A stretch of 64,000 bases of DNA from an uncultured Opitutales bacterium (GCA_944389175.1 CALXLK010000010.1:25270-89269); one strand, 5' to 3'. Shown: positions 8,462-17,072, counted from the first letter of the stretch. The notes: generated from the sequence alone by a model not told the origin. A program made the numbers and translations.

Positions 8462-8757
8462 GAAGAAAAAAGAAAAAAAATGCCGTGGGAAGACATTTAG
8501 AGGGGCAAGGAGATTTGCGTTTATTATTCCTGTTGCCCGTGGGGCTGTTGTTTTAAACGTTGCCGTGCTGCACCATAATAAGATTTTGATAGCTGCGGTA
8601 TTTTTGTGGATGCGCTACCCGCTGCAAACTAATATGATATTTTGCGTCTGGAAGGCTAAATGCTTTGGCGATTTTGTGCGCCTTTCTAACTCTAAGGGAA
8701 AGCCAATAAAAAGTAATGTTTTTTCTTGCGTGGGCATTTGGCGGAACTGTTTTGGTT

Positions 8758-8786
8758 GTTGACATTTGCATGGCTTTAAATACGAT
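8758..8786 (+). promoter_or_regulatory. Sigma70-like promoter of the FAD oxidoreductase
   Basis: Consensus -35 TTGACA (8758-8763), 16-nt spacer, -10 TACGAT (8780-8786 region). The -10 lies inside TTTAAATACGATG, identical to 6722-6734 at the recombinase start, so the same regulator might touch both. Confidence 0.5.
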
Positions 8787-8804
8787 GATTTGCGTATGAG
8801 ACTG

Positions 8805-10490
8805 ATGAATAAATTAACTGTTTTATTATGTGCGGCAATCGCCTTTGCAAGTGTGAGTTGGGCGTCTAAGACCCCCTCTTACACGGGCGATATTGTCATA
8901 TATGGGGGAACTTCCGGAGGCGTCGTGGCTGCTATTAGCGCGGCGAAGTCGGGCAAGAAGGTGTACCTTGTTTCGCCCGATATGGAGTTGGGGGCCATGA
9001 CTACGTCGGGGCTTGGAATGACCGACTCCGGAAACACTCAGGCCATAGGGGGGCTAGCCCGCGAATTTTACAAGAGAGTATACAAAGAATACCTAAAGCC
9101 CCAAAACTGGTACGCCCAGAAACGCGAGGATTTTAAAGGTCGGGGCCAGGGCACAAAGGCAATCGACAACGATGAGAAAACGCAGTGGATCTTTGAGCCG
9201 CGCATTGCCACGTGGGTCTATAACCATTGGCTGGGCGAATATCCCAACATAATAGTGCACAGGGGCGAGTATCTCGACAGGGAAAACGGCGTTGAGATGT
9301 CGAATAAGCGCATAAAGTCAATAACGACGCTAAGCGGCAAAAAATACAACGCAAAGATGTTTATCGACGCCACATTTGAGGGCGATCTCATGGCGGCGGC
9401 CGGCTGCGAATACGTTGTCGGGCGCGAAGGAAACGCCAAGTACAACGAAAATTTCAACGGGTTCCGAAATTCTCTGCGCCACAACTACCACAATTTTACA
9501 GTGAAAGTTGACCCGTACCGCATAAAGGGCGACAAGAGCAGCGGCCTGCTCAAGTACATATCCGACGACGAGCCGCTGGAGGACGGCGCCGCCGACAAGC
9601 GCATACAGGCCTACAACTACCGCATGTGTCTCACCAGCTACGAGCCAAACAAGTTGCCCCTTGAAAAGCCCGACAACTACAACCCGCAGGACTACGAACT
9701 GTGCGGGCGCTGGTTTGAAGCTTATCCGGAAGCCTGGCCTCTAATCATATCCCAGATGCCCAACGAAAAGACAGACATCAACAACAAGCAGGCCTTTTCA
9801 ACCGATTTCATCGGCCAGAACTACGACTACCCCGAGGCCTCCTACGAGGAGCGCGCCAAGATAGCCAAAGCCCATAAAGACTACCATCTGGGGCTTCTGT
9901 ACTTCTGGAAGACCGATCCGCGCACGCCTAAGGCCTTTAAGGAAAAGATAATGAATTTGGGGTTGCCCAAAGACGAGTTTCAATCGTCGGGGCACTGGCC
10001 GTTTTACATGTATATCCGCGAGGCGCGCAGGCTTGTAGGCGACTATGTCATGACCCAGCACGACTGCCAAAATACAAAGAAGACGCCCGATTCCGTGGGC
10101 ATGGGCTCCTACACGCTCGACTCTCATAATGCCTCCCGCTACGTAACCGCCGACGGGTATGTTCAAAACGAAGGCGACGTTCAAGTGCGCATTCGCGACA
10201 GCGGCCCATACATGATTTCCTACGGGAGCATTATCCCAAAAGGCAAGGATTGTAGGAATTTGTATGTCGTCTGCGCCGTTTCATCATCGCACATAGCCTA
10301 TGGTTCGATAAGGATGGAGCCCGTGTTTATGATTCTCGGCCAGTCTGCGGCCACGGCCGCGGTGCAGTGTATCGACACAAACAGGGACGTCCAAGACATA
10401 GATGTCAAGGTCTTGGCCAGAACCTTGCGAAAAGACGGACAGGTTCTGACAAAAGGCGATATAGCCGCTAGGGCAAATAAGAAAAAGTAG
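8805..10490 (+). CDS. Secreted FAD-dependent oxidoreductase
   Basis: 561 residues with an N-terminal signal peptide (KLTVLLCAAIAFASVSWA). The mature protein opens with a Rossmann nucleotide-binding motif, DIVIYGGTSGGVVAAISAAKS, followed by the FAD_oxidored (PF12831)-type body. GLGMTDSG and IGGLAREFYKRV fit the flavin pocket, and VVCAVSSSHIAYGSIRMEP plus LGQSAATAAV close the FAD fold. Such enzymes are abundant next to polysaccharide-degradation genes in Verrucomicrobia and Bacteroidetes and are thought to oxidise sugars or sugar acids; the substrate is unknown. ATG 8805 is chosen because the signal peptide starts there; in-frame starts at 8766 (TTG) and 8796 would precede it with a non-hydrophobic leader. 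A promoter with consensus TTGACA lies just upstream and a strong terminator follows. Confidence 0.88.
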   Translation: MNKLTVLLCAAIAFASVSWASKTPSYTGDIVIYGGTSGGVVAAISAAKSGKKVYLVSPDMELGAMTTSGLGMTDSGNTQAIGGLAREFYKRVYKEYLKPQNWYAQKREDFKGRGQGTKAIDNDEKTQWIFEPRIATWVYNHWLGEYPNIIVHRGEYLDRENGVEMSNKRIKSITTLSGKKYNAKMFIDATFEGDLMAAAGCEYVVGREGNAKYNENFNGFRNSLRHNYHNFTVKVDPYRIKGDKSSGLLKYISDDEPLEDGAADKRIQAYNYRMCLTSYEPNKLPLEKPDNYNPQDYELCGRWFEAYPEAWPLIISQMPNEKTDINNKQAFSTDFIGQNYDYPEASYEERAKIAKAHKDYHLGLLYFWKTDPRTPKAFKEKIMNLGLPKDEFQSSGHWPFYMYIREARRLVGDYVMTQHDCQNTKKTPDSVGMGSYTLDSHNASRYVTADGYVQNEGDVQVRIRDSGPYMISYGSIIPKGKDCRNLYVVCAVSSSHIAYGSIRMEPVFMILGQSAATAAVQCIDTNRDVQDIDVKVLARTLRKDGQVLTKGDIAARANKKK

Positions 10491-10502
10491 CCCGCAAATA
10501 AA

Positions 10503-10532
10503 AAAGCCCCGCCTCTGCGGGGCTTTTTTTTG
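10503..10532 (+). terminator. Rho-independent terminator of the FAD oxidoreductase gene
   Basis: Stem GCCCCGC/GCGGGGC with CTCT loop, preceded by A-run and followed by nine T. Confidence 0.92.
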
Positions 10533-10848
10533 AAAATTTGAAGCATAAGAAAGTAACCGTCTGCGCTGTGGCGCCTTTTCGCATACCTGCCCGAAATGCC
10601 GCATTAGCCCGCCAATGGCGGCCCGAGCTTGGCAAGCGCGGCTTAATTTGTTTTAGGCGCATGGTTTTGAATGGGCTTGCGGTTGCGCGCGCCAAGGTCT
10701 ATGCGAGTGCTCTCCGTCGTCTTAATGGTTTGGGAGCGGACGAAAAAAAAGCGGGGCTAAAAGACCTCTTTCTCTCCGTAAGGACAACATTGGGAGGGAA
10801 GAGAGAAATCTCCATTTGAAATTGGGTCTCGGCGCCCGAGGAATAGTC
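10533..10848. other. Intergenic, nothing recognised
   Basis: Lies between convergent terminators. One frame stays open for 93 codons, but its composition is Arg/Ala/Leu-rich, it has no ribosome-binding site and no family resemblance, so I do not call it. Confidence 0.4.
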
Positions 10849-10885
10849 AAAAAAAAACGGAGCCGCGCAATCGCACGCGGCTCCG
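10849..10885 (-). terminator. Rho-independent terminator of hpf
   Basis: Perfect 10-bp stem CGGAGCCGCG/CGCGGCTCCG with an 8-nt loop, then nine T on the minus strand. Confidence 0.92.
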
Positions 10886-10922
10886 AATTTAACAGTATGC
10901 GTCTTACGAGAACATCGACTTG

Positions 10923-11243
10923 CTAACAAGCCTTGCGCTTGATTCTTTCAAGTCTGTGGCGGCGGCGTATTTTCCTCGCCAATTTGACGATTAGCTCGTC
11001 GATTGACTTATACATGTCGTCGCTGGCTACGGTAATAATCATATCTGGGCCCTGAATTTCAATTCGACCCTTCGCCCAGAATTCGTTGTGGTGGTGTTTG
11101 TTGGGCTGGTAGGACAACTCGACTCTCAGTCTTATTATTCTATCATCGTGAGTGAAGAGTTTGGACATCTTGTTCCTAACGCTCTCCTTCAGAGATTCTG
11201 TAAGATCTAAGTTTTGTCCCGATATGATGATTTCGTTATCCAT
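10923..11243 (-). CDS. hpf: Ribosome hibernation promoting factor / sigma-54 modulation family protein
   Basis: 106 residues, the length of the short HPF/YfiA form. It binds the 30S decoding site and silences or pairs ribosomes in stationary phase. The family pattern is clear: EIIISGQNLDLTESLKE at the N-terminus, KLFTHDDRI, RVELSYQPNKHHH, IEIQGPDMIITVASDDMYKSIDELI and a basic C-terminal helix KLARKIRRRHR. The ATG at 11243 has AAAGGAC 5-6 nt upstream, which decides the start over longer in-frame candidates. Monocistronic, with its own terminator and divergent from the dehydrogenase at 11546. Confidence 0.92.
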   Translation of the reverse strand: MDNEIIISGQNLDLTESLKESVRNKMSKLFTHDDRIIRLRVELSYQPNKHHHNEFWAKGRIEIQGPDMIITVASDDMYKSIDELIVKLARKIRRRHRLERIKRKAC

Positions 11244-11545
11244 TTTGTCCTTTCGTGTTAATCGCCCTCGTCCGCCTTTCGTTGGATTCGGGCGCGTTTT
11301 TATTTTGCCGGCTTTTGGTCGGCCCGGCGCCCGGCCCGTTTTATATCCGCGCCCGCGCCTATTTATCCCGACAGCCGCGGAAAATTTTTGTTCCGCAGGA
11401 CGCCGAAAATTCAAAAAAAAGAACGATTGTACTAATTATCTATTTGGGCTTCCGACCTCGATGGCAAATATATTTTACGCAGTTTAAGAGCCCTCCAGAC
11501 GATATTAGTATCGCTTTTTTTTATATATTTGTCAAGGTAATCTTG
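11244..11545. other. Divergent intergenic region hpf / SDR
   Basis: 302 nt between divergent genes. The right part is A+T-rich and has a short inverted repeat CGATA-TTAG-TATCG (11500-11513) followed by a T-run, about 30 nt before the dehydrogenase ATG. It could be an operator or a weak attenuator. No promoter is assigned with confidence. Confidence 0.35.
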
Positions 11546-12376
11546 ATGAAAGTGAAAAAAACGCTTATTGACGAAATATCCGCCTACGATGCGGTGGTAA
11601 TAACCGGCGCATCGTCGGGTATAGGGGAAGAATTTGCATTGTGGGTTTTGGAGGCGTCTCGCTGCAGCCGGTCGCATACGGTGGTTTACGCACTATCGCG
11701 CACGAGGCCGATATTTGATTGCGAAGCTTTTAAATGGATTGAATGCGACCTCACCGATATGCGGGCGTTGGAATCGGCCGTATCGGCGATAAAATCGGAT
11801 ATTCGATCATGTTTTCAGCGGGCTCCGAAAATCCTTCTCATAAACAATTCCGGTTTCGGCGCATACGGGCAGTTCCCGAGCCCGAGCATAGGCCGAAATA
11901 TTGATATGATAAACTTAAACGCGGCGGCGCTGACGCGCCTTTGCGCGGATTTCCTGCCCGAGATAAAGGCGGGTAGGGGGGCGATAATAAACATTTCAAG
12001 CACCGCGTCCTTTCAGGCGTGTCCGCAGTTGTCGGTTTATGCGGCGACAAAGGCGTATGTGCGCAGCTTTTCGCTATCGCTTTCATACGAACTCGGGAAA
12101 TGCGGGGCGAAGTGCCTTTGCGTTTGCCCGGGGCCGACAAAGAGCATGTTTTTTAAGGCGGCGGGCTTTGACGAGGCCCCAATGCCCGCGTGGTTCGGCC
12201 ATAAGCCCCACCATGTGGTGGAGGCGTCTTTTCGGGCGCTTGCCAAGGGAAAGGGCATTGTCGTAGTGGGTCTGTTAAACAAACTTCAAAGCGTTTTGGT
12301 GCGTTTCGTGCCAGAATTTATATTGCTGAAAATTTCCGGGGCAATTTTATCAAAAGTCAGAAAACTTGATAAATAG
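11546..12376 (+). CDS. Short-chain dehydrogenase/reductase
   Basis: 276 residues, classical SDR length. NAD(P)-binding TGASSGIG at residues 20-27, acidic CDLTD after strand 3, NNSG at about 100-103 (usual NNAG), then the catalytic triad Ser152 (ISSTAS), Tyr165 and Lys169 (YAATK), and the CPGPTKS motif after strand 6. The C-terminal region PAWFGHKPHHVVEASFRAL resembles the DltE/ketoacyl-reductase branch, so a lipid or keto-acid substrate is plausible but unproven. AAGG lies 8 nt before ATG 11546. No terminator is obvious after the stop. Cytoplasmic. Confidence 0.9.
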   Translation: MKVKKTLIDEISAYDAVVITGASSGIGEEFALWVLEASRCSRSHTVVYALSRTRPIFDCEAFKWIECDLTDMRALESAVSAIKSDIRSCFQRAPKILLINNSGFGAYGQFPSPSIGRNIDMINLNAAALTRLCADFLPEIKAGRGAIINISSTASFQACPQLSVYAATKAYVRSFSLSLSYELGKCGAKCLCVCPGPTKSMFFKAAGFDEAPMPAWFGHKPHHVVEASFRALAKGKGIVVVGLLNKLQSVLVRFVPEFILLKISGAILSKVRKLDK

Positions 12377-12813
12377 ATACCGCCGTCGCATTAACTACTT
12401 AAAGTGCGCGGAATAAAAACATTGAATTTGCGCGCTTGTTTTGAGATTTTTCTTCTGCTATGGGCGTTTGCGCCTTTAACAATGCGTGATTTCCTCGGCC
12501 GCAGGGCGAAGTCTTGCCGGGTCTTCGCGGGCTTTTCGCTATTGTCGGAAACACTGTGCGCGTTTGTGCAGGGTACTTGGCGGTAGGCTGTTATGACAAA
12601 TTGTTTCTAATCATGCAGTCGGGGCGCCGCGGGGAGGCGTGTCGTCTCAACACTGCTCAAAGCAGCCCGGTAGCGCGTGGAGGACTCAATGGGCATTACG
12701 CTTGAAAAAATCTTTTTGGGGGAAATGGTAAAAATCGCGCGTCGATGCTTGCGGGTTTTGCTGCTTGATTTTTTTAGTCTGTTATGAGATACTAAGGCAG
12801 TACAGGTTTTAAT
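12377..12813. other. Intergenic, nothing recognised
   Basis: 437 nt. A TTGATT with GATACT 17 nt later, just upstream of 12814, could be the promoter for the small ORF and gpsA. No RNA fold or codon pattern stands out elsewhere. Confidence 0.35.
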
Positions 12814-12927
12814 ATGATTTTTAATCCAAAGGCAAAGGCGGCAAACATTATATTGGCTGCAGTTTACATTGTGGTTTTGGCCTCACTATTTGCGGGGGCG
12901 CTTTGCTGGCAGTTTTTGCGCGGATAG
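12814..12927 (+). CDS. Tiny membrane protein upstream of gpsA
   Basis: 37 residues: a short basic N-terminus (MIFNPKAKAAN), one strong transmembrane helix (about residues 12-32), and a C-terminal FLRG. It ends 11 nt before the gpsA start, so it could be the first cistron of that operon or a leader peptide. No family recognised. It is real by layout (hydrophobic, correctly spaced) but short enough to be chance. Confidence 0.45.
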   Translation: MIFNPKAKAANIILAAVYIVVLASLFAGALCWQFLRG

Positions 12928-12938
12928 CTCTAAAATTT

Positions 12939-13934
12939 ATGGGAAATATAAACAAGGTGGCCGTAGTTGGCGCGGGAGCGTGGGGAACTTCGCTTTCGAT
13001 AATTTTATCGAAAAACGTCGGGGAGGTTTCGGTCTGGGCCAGGGAGCCTGAGATTGTGGCCTCGGTGAATTCCCAGCGGCTAAACAAGATGTTTTTGCCC
13101 CAGGTGAAAGTCCCCGAAAAGGTGTTTTTTTCCGGCGACGCGGGGGAGGTTCTCGACGGCGCCGATATGGTGGTATGGGTTATGCCGATTAAATTCCTGG
13201 CCGCTACGGCAAGGCAGTTTTCGCCGTTTATAAAATCGGGGTCGATACAGCTAAATGCGGGGAAAGGCATTGAAATTGGCACGTGGAAACGCCCGTCGCA
13301 GCTGCTTAGGGAAAACATTGCCAATGGAAGTTCGTTCGGCTCTCTAATGGGGCCGAATATAGCCTACGAAGTGGCCCAGGACAAGTACGCCGAAGCCGTC
13401 GTAGCCCTCGATGTCCATTCCGACGGCGTCGAGGCGGCGAAATGCTTTTGCACGCCCCATTTTAGGGTGCGCGCAGTCGACGATGTCGTCGGCGTGGAAA
13501 TCGGCGCGGCTTTAAAAAATATAGTGGCGTTGGCGGCGGGCTTTTGCGACGGCATGAAATTGGGCGCAAACACCAAGGCCATAGTCATGGCGCGCGGCTT
13601 TCAGGAAATTTACCGCGCGGCGTCGGCCTTGGGGGCATGGAGCGATTCTTTTATAAAAGAGTCGGCTATTTTAGGCGACGTGCTGACTACATGCATGAGC
13701 CCCGACTCGCGCAACCGCACTACCGGCGAACGCCTTGGGTGCGGCATGAGCGCCGCCGAGGCCGTAGCCGAGTTAAAGGGCAGGGTATGCGCCGGCTTGG
13801 AGACCATTCAAATATGCAGAATGTTTGAAAATTCCTACCATGTAAGGCTTCCCATAATGACTGCCTTATGCGACCTTTCGGAAGGCAAGATTGATGTTAA
13901 GACATGTCTTAATAACATGCTTTCCGGAAAGTAG
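12939..13934 (+). CDS. gpsA: Glycerol-3-phosphate dehydrogenase [NAD(P)+]
   Basis: 331 residues. It reduces dihydroxyacetone phosphate to sn-glycerol 3-phosphate for phospholipid synthesis, in the cytosol. N-terminal Rossmann motif VVGAGAWGTSL, NAGKGIE, then GPNIAYEVAQ with the substrate-binding region, catalytic Lys in GVEIGAALKNIVALAAG, NTKAIVMARGFQEI and the C-terminal GDVLTTCMSPDSRNRTTGERLG. All family blocks are present at normal spacing. ATG 12939 begins MGNINKVAVVG; an upstream in-frame start would only add residues overlapping the small membrane ORF. The downstream region is the terminator-like tandem array. Confidence 0.95.
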   Translation: MGNINKVAVVGAGAWGTSLSIILSKNVGEVSVWAREPEIVASVNSQRLNKMFLPQVKVPEKVFFSGDAGEVLDGADMVVWVMPIKFLAATARQFSPFIKSGSIQLNAGKGIEIGTWKRPSQLLRENIANGSSFGSLMGPNIAYEVAQDKYAEAVVALDVHSDGVEAAKCFCTPHFRVRAVDDVVGVEIGAALKNIVALAAGFCDGMKLGANTKAIVMARGFQEIYRAASALGAWSDSFIKESAILGDVLTTCMSPDSRNRTTGERLGCGMSAAEAVAELKGRVCAGLETIQICRMFENSYHVRLPIMTALCDLSEGKIDVKTCLNNMLSGK

Positions 13935-13964
13935 CTTTTTTATAATCAGAGTTTTCAATCGCAA

Positions 13965-14481
13965 CCCCCGAAGGGCGCTGTTGTTTTAAGTTCTATTTTT
14001 AATTTACGCATGCAAGAAAGCGGCCAAGACGACAATTTGGCCGCCTTCTTATGTTTTTGACTCGGCGTTATTTCTTGTCTGAGGCGTCTGAAAATACCTG
14101 CCCCCCCTGAAGGGCGCTGTTGTTTTAAGTTTCGCCTTTGGAATTTATAAATGCAAAAAGAAAGCGGCTCAAACTACTATTTGGCCGCTTTTTGTGTCTT
14201 TGACTCGGCGTTGTTTCTTGTCTGAGGCGTTTGAAAATACCGCGACCCATGAAAGGCGCTGTTGTTTTAAGTTTCGCCTTTGGAAATTATAAATGCAAAA
14301 AAAAGCGGCTCAAACTACAATTTGGCCGGCTTCTTGTGTTTTTGACTCGGCGTTGTTTCTTGTCTGAGGCGTTTGAAAATACCTGCCCCCCCTGAAGGGC
14401 ACTGTTGTTTTAAGTTTCACATTTGGAATTTATAAATGCAAAAAAAAGCGGCTCAAACTACAATTTGGCCGCTTTTTTTTA
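13965..14481. repeat. Tandem array of about 3.6 units of 140 nt, each with a terminator-like hairpin
   Basis: Four copies of CTGTTGTTTTAAG begin at 13978, 14117, 14259 and 14402 (periods 139, 142, 143). Each unit holds AAATGCAAAAA, an inverted repeat AAGCGGC...GCCGCTT around a 14-nt loop, then GACTCGGCGTTGTTTCTTGTCTGAGGCG and a C-run. The last unit ends at the hairpin. The third hairpin carries a substitution (GGCCGGCTTC). It fills the whole gap between gpsA (+) and the convergent gene at 14494 (-). Confidence 0.85.
14440..14481 (-). terminator. Bidirectional terminator ending the array
   Basis: AAAAAAAGCGGC and GGCCGCTTTTTTTT flank a 14-nt loop, giving A- and T-runs on both sides. It would stop both gpsA readthrough and the gene ending at 14494. 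Confidence 0.8.
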
Positions 14482-14493
14482 TTCTGTTTTGCC

Positions 14494-16128
14494 TTATTCT
14501 GATTGCTGGGGCTGTTCTTGAGTCTTGGTCTCGCCCGTATCTTGAGCGTCGGGCACGTCGGCCGGCTGGCCGTTCGGGGCCTCTTCTTCGGAGGTTTTTG
14601 CCTGGTCTTCGGGTTTGTCGCCATTGTCCTCAGCGGCCGGCTGGGGCTTTTCGACGGGCTCGTCGTTTACGGGCTCGGATACGGCCTTCTGCGATTTGTC
14701 CTTTGGCTTGGGCAGATAGGGGTTTGCCTGGAGCGTCGTATCGGAGTATTCAACCACATAGCCCTCCGATATCAGCCACGAGAGCTCGCTGTAGACGGCG
14801 TTTAAGTCGGCCTTCTGCTCGTCGGTGAGCTCCGAGGTTTGCGGCGTGCCCTCTCCCTTTTCGTCAACCAAGGCCGCCGGGACTTCCATGCCCAGGAATT
14901 TATACGGGACCTCCGCCGCCTTTATCGCCGGATTCATCAGCACGAAATCAAAAATCTTTTGCGGGCGCTCCGCCAGCGTTTCGCCCTCGGTGAGGAATTT
15001 GCGCTTTATAAGCGATACGAAGGCATATCCCTTGCTGCCGCGTTTGTACACGGCAAACCCGCTGCGGCGCAGCTTGCCGCGCATGTTGTTGGCCGTCTCA
15101 ATCGGGAAGCGTTTTTCCTTGCGGATTGCCTCCTCCATATTCCTGCGGATTCTGCCCATGGGCATGCGGTCTATGTTTGAGGCGTTCATTCTCACCTGTT
15201 CGTACACCTTGACAAATTCTTCGTTCGTTGATTCGTCAATGTACTTTTTTGCCTCTTCGGGCGTTTCAAAAATCTTTTCCTGACCCTCGGGGGCGTTCTT
15301 GAGCTTGTAGACTTTCTTCGTTTTTGTCTGCTCGAGCCACTGGTTGACGGCCTCCGGGCTCTTGACGGATTCTATCGTTTCAAGGAACGCATCGTAGGGC
15401 ATTTTTGCAAAATGCTCCTTGTGGTATTCGCGCAACGCTTTCTGGTACAAATGCCAGTTCGGCGCGCCGATGAGATCCCCCGTGAGTTTGCAGCGGTTTA
15501 CAACCGTAAAGGCCCCCTTTGGCGGCTCGGCCTCTATTTCGGCGGGTTCAAACATCTCCTCAAACTTGTAATCAAGCGCCGCATTTTTTGCCGAGGCCTC
15601 GTCCTCAAAGGGAATATTTAGCGGCTGGGCGCAGAAGAGGGGCTTTACAATGTTGTCGGAATCGGGGAGATTCTTCGCCAGAATGACCATTCGCTCCCTC
15701 TTTTCGAGGATCAGATGGGCTATGTCAAAAAGCTGGTAGGTGCGCTTCGAGGCCTTGATGATCTCGCTTAATTTGTTGAACGGGACATCCTCCGGGAAAA
15801 TTTGGACGTCCATGGTAAAGACGAACGGCGCGTACGGCTTTTTCTTGTCGGAGCCTTTTGCGAATTTCTTGAACGGGCGCTTCTTAAAATTTGACCGCGA
15901 ATCGTCGCCGTCGGCTGCCTTAGAGTCGTAGCGCGGGCGCCTGCGTTCTGGCGCGTCTTTCGAAAAATCCTTTCTGCGGAAACTTTTTTTGAATTCTTTG
16001 CCGCGGGAGGGGCGCGTTGAATCTCCAATATTGGAGCTCGGCGTCCAAGCAGTCTGGAATTGGAGGTTGGAAAGTTCGCTCAGGTCGACCAGAGGCTGGC
16101 TTGTTTTGTTTGATTCGTCTTCTGACAT
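14494..16128 (-). CDS. Large basic hypothetical protein, possible nucleic-acid binding
   Basis: 544 residues in three zones. Residues about 30-105 are rich in Lys/Arg/Phe/Asp with RRKDF, ERRRPRY and KKRPFKKF, typical of disordered RNA- or DNA-binding tails. The central 105-440 region looks folded: FTMDVQIFPEDVPFNKLSEIIKAS, KLTGDLIGAPNWHLYQKALREYH, and a helical AVNQWLEQTKTKKVYKL. The last 100 residues are acidic and rich in Pro/Gln/Glu. No signal peptide, no named family. ATG 16128 is chosen because an AAAGAAAAA tract precedes it and an upstream ATG (16161) adds only a few residues. It looks like a conserved protein of this lineage and may handle RNA, but this is inferred from composition. 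The repeat array lies immediately downstream. Confidence 0.7.
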   Translation of the reverse strand: MSEDESNKTSQPLVDLSELSNLQFQTAWTPSSNIGDSTRPSRGKEFKKSFRRKDFSKDAPERRRPRYDSKAADGDDSRSNFKKRPFKKFAKGSDKKKPYAPFVFTMDVQIFPEDVPFNKLSEIIKASKRTYQLFDIAHLILEKRERMVILAKNLPDSDNIVKPLFCAQPLNIPFEDEASAKNAALDYKFEEMFEPAEIEAEPPKGAFTVVNRCKLTGDLIGAPNWHLYQKALREYHKEHFAKMPYDAFLETIESVKSPEAVNQWLEQTKTKKVYKLKNAPEGQEKIFETPEEAKKYIDESTNEEFVKVYEQVRMNASNIDRMPMGRIRRNMEEAIRKEKRFPIETANNMRGKLRRSGFAVYKRGSKGYAFVSLIKRKFLTEGETLAERPQKIFDFVLMNPAIKAAEVPYKFLGMEVPAALVDEKGEGTPQTSELTDEQKADLNAVYSELSWLISEGYVVEYSDTTLQANPYLPKPKDKSQKAVSEPVNDEPVEKPQPAAEDNGDKPEDQAKTSEEEAPNGQPADVPDAQDTGETKTQEQPQQSE

Positions 16129-16349
16129 TTTTTCTTTTTGTTGGCTATTTATAAAAAGCATGGCGCACTATGCGTCTTGCTGTTATTTAACAAAACGCCA
16201 GTAAAAAGTATTTTTGGCTTTAAAGCAATTTTTTTTTACCGAGACCAAATAAATAATTGTTGTAAAAAAAAAGCTTGCAAATACGCATATCTATGTAAGA
16301 ATCCAACCACAGAAAAAGTTTTAAAGTTCTTCTAAAAACAAGGCTAAGT

Positions 16350-17072
16350 ATGAATATGGTAAAATATGCTTTAATTATAGCGGCGGCAGCATTGGCGGGC
16401 AGCGCTTTCGCTCAGACAACAACTCCCGCTTCCAACGCTCAGCAGACGACCTCCGCGGCCACACTGGTCGGCGAAACGCAGGAGGGCAATGTTGTCGTTT
16501 CGGTTACGCGTAAAGACGGCGTAATTATCGTATCTATGAAAGGCGCGCCCAAGCGCATGCTTTCGAATGCCGACATGCTTCACGAAATGATTTCCACGGC
16601 TTTGACTACGATTGGCCACGAATCCAGCATTGCAAAAGCCGTAGAGGCGGCTTTGGCGACGATTAAGGCCAATATTGCCGATCCCAACGGTTCCGCAGAC
16701 CAGGAGACGAACATGGTAATAAGGGTCAAGCCCAATATTGACGCCGGCACCATGGATACTAAGATCGACGCGCTCATCGGCGGCACTAAGTACGACTCCA
16801 CCACGAAGTCGACTTTCATCGCAGACGGTTCTGTGACCACGACGGGAACCTTAGTTAGGACTTTGGCAAACGGCGAAACCCAGAGCATCGCCGCCAACGT
16901 TACGACTGCGGCAAACGGCCAGATGAATGTAAATGGCGTCATTACGGATTCGCAGTCGCAGATAGCCTCTCAAGCGCTCACAAATCCGTCGACAGTCTCC
17001 AACGCCGCCGCCGATTCTGCCATGGGCTCGGTGATTCCCGACAATACCATCGTTTCCTCGCAAGAGAAATAA
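16350..17072 (+). CDS. Secreted hypothetical protein, Thr/Ala-rich
   Basis: 240 residues with a clear signal peptide (YALIIAAAALAGSAFAQ) and cleavage after AFA-Q. The mature protein is rich in Thr, Ala, Asn and Ser and low in aromatics, with beta-prone segments (VVVSVTRKDGVIIVSM, TKIDALIGGTKYDSTTKS). No cysteines or catalytic motif. It is probably periplasmic or envelope-associated; function unknown. AAGG lies about 6 nt before the ATG. A strong terminator follows, so it is its own transcription unit. Confidence 0.75.
   Translation: MNMVKYALIIAAAALAGSAFAQTTTPASNAQQTTSAATLVGETQEGNVVVSVTRKDGVIIVSMKGAPKRMLSNADMLHEMISTALTTIGHESSIAKAVEAALATIKANIADPNGSADQETNMVIRVKPNIDAGTMDTKIDALIGGTKYDSTTKSTFIADGSVTTTGTLVRTLANGETQSIAANVTTAANGQMNVNGVITDSQSQIASQALTNPSTVSNAAADSAMGSVIPDNTIVSSQEK

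Larger units (their letters stand above)
8367..8804. other. Intergenic right flank of the island and promoter region
   Basis: No convincing gene. It contains the right direct repeat (8419-8461), a copy of CTGTTGTTTTAA (8546-8557) that recurs in the array at 13.9-14.5 kb, and the promoter of the FAD oxidoreductase. The non-repeat part lacks codon structure. Confidence 0.5.

Noticed and set aside
10538..10819. 93-codon frame after the FAD oxidoreductase terminator
   Set aside because: No ribosome-binding site, biased composition, and it lies between two converging terminators.
13965..14481. CRISPR-like array
   Set aside because: Units of 140 nt are homologous throughout; there are no unique spacers, short repeats or cas genes.
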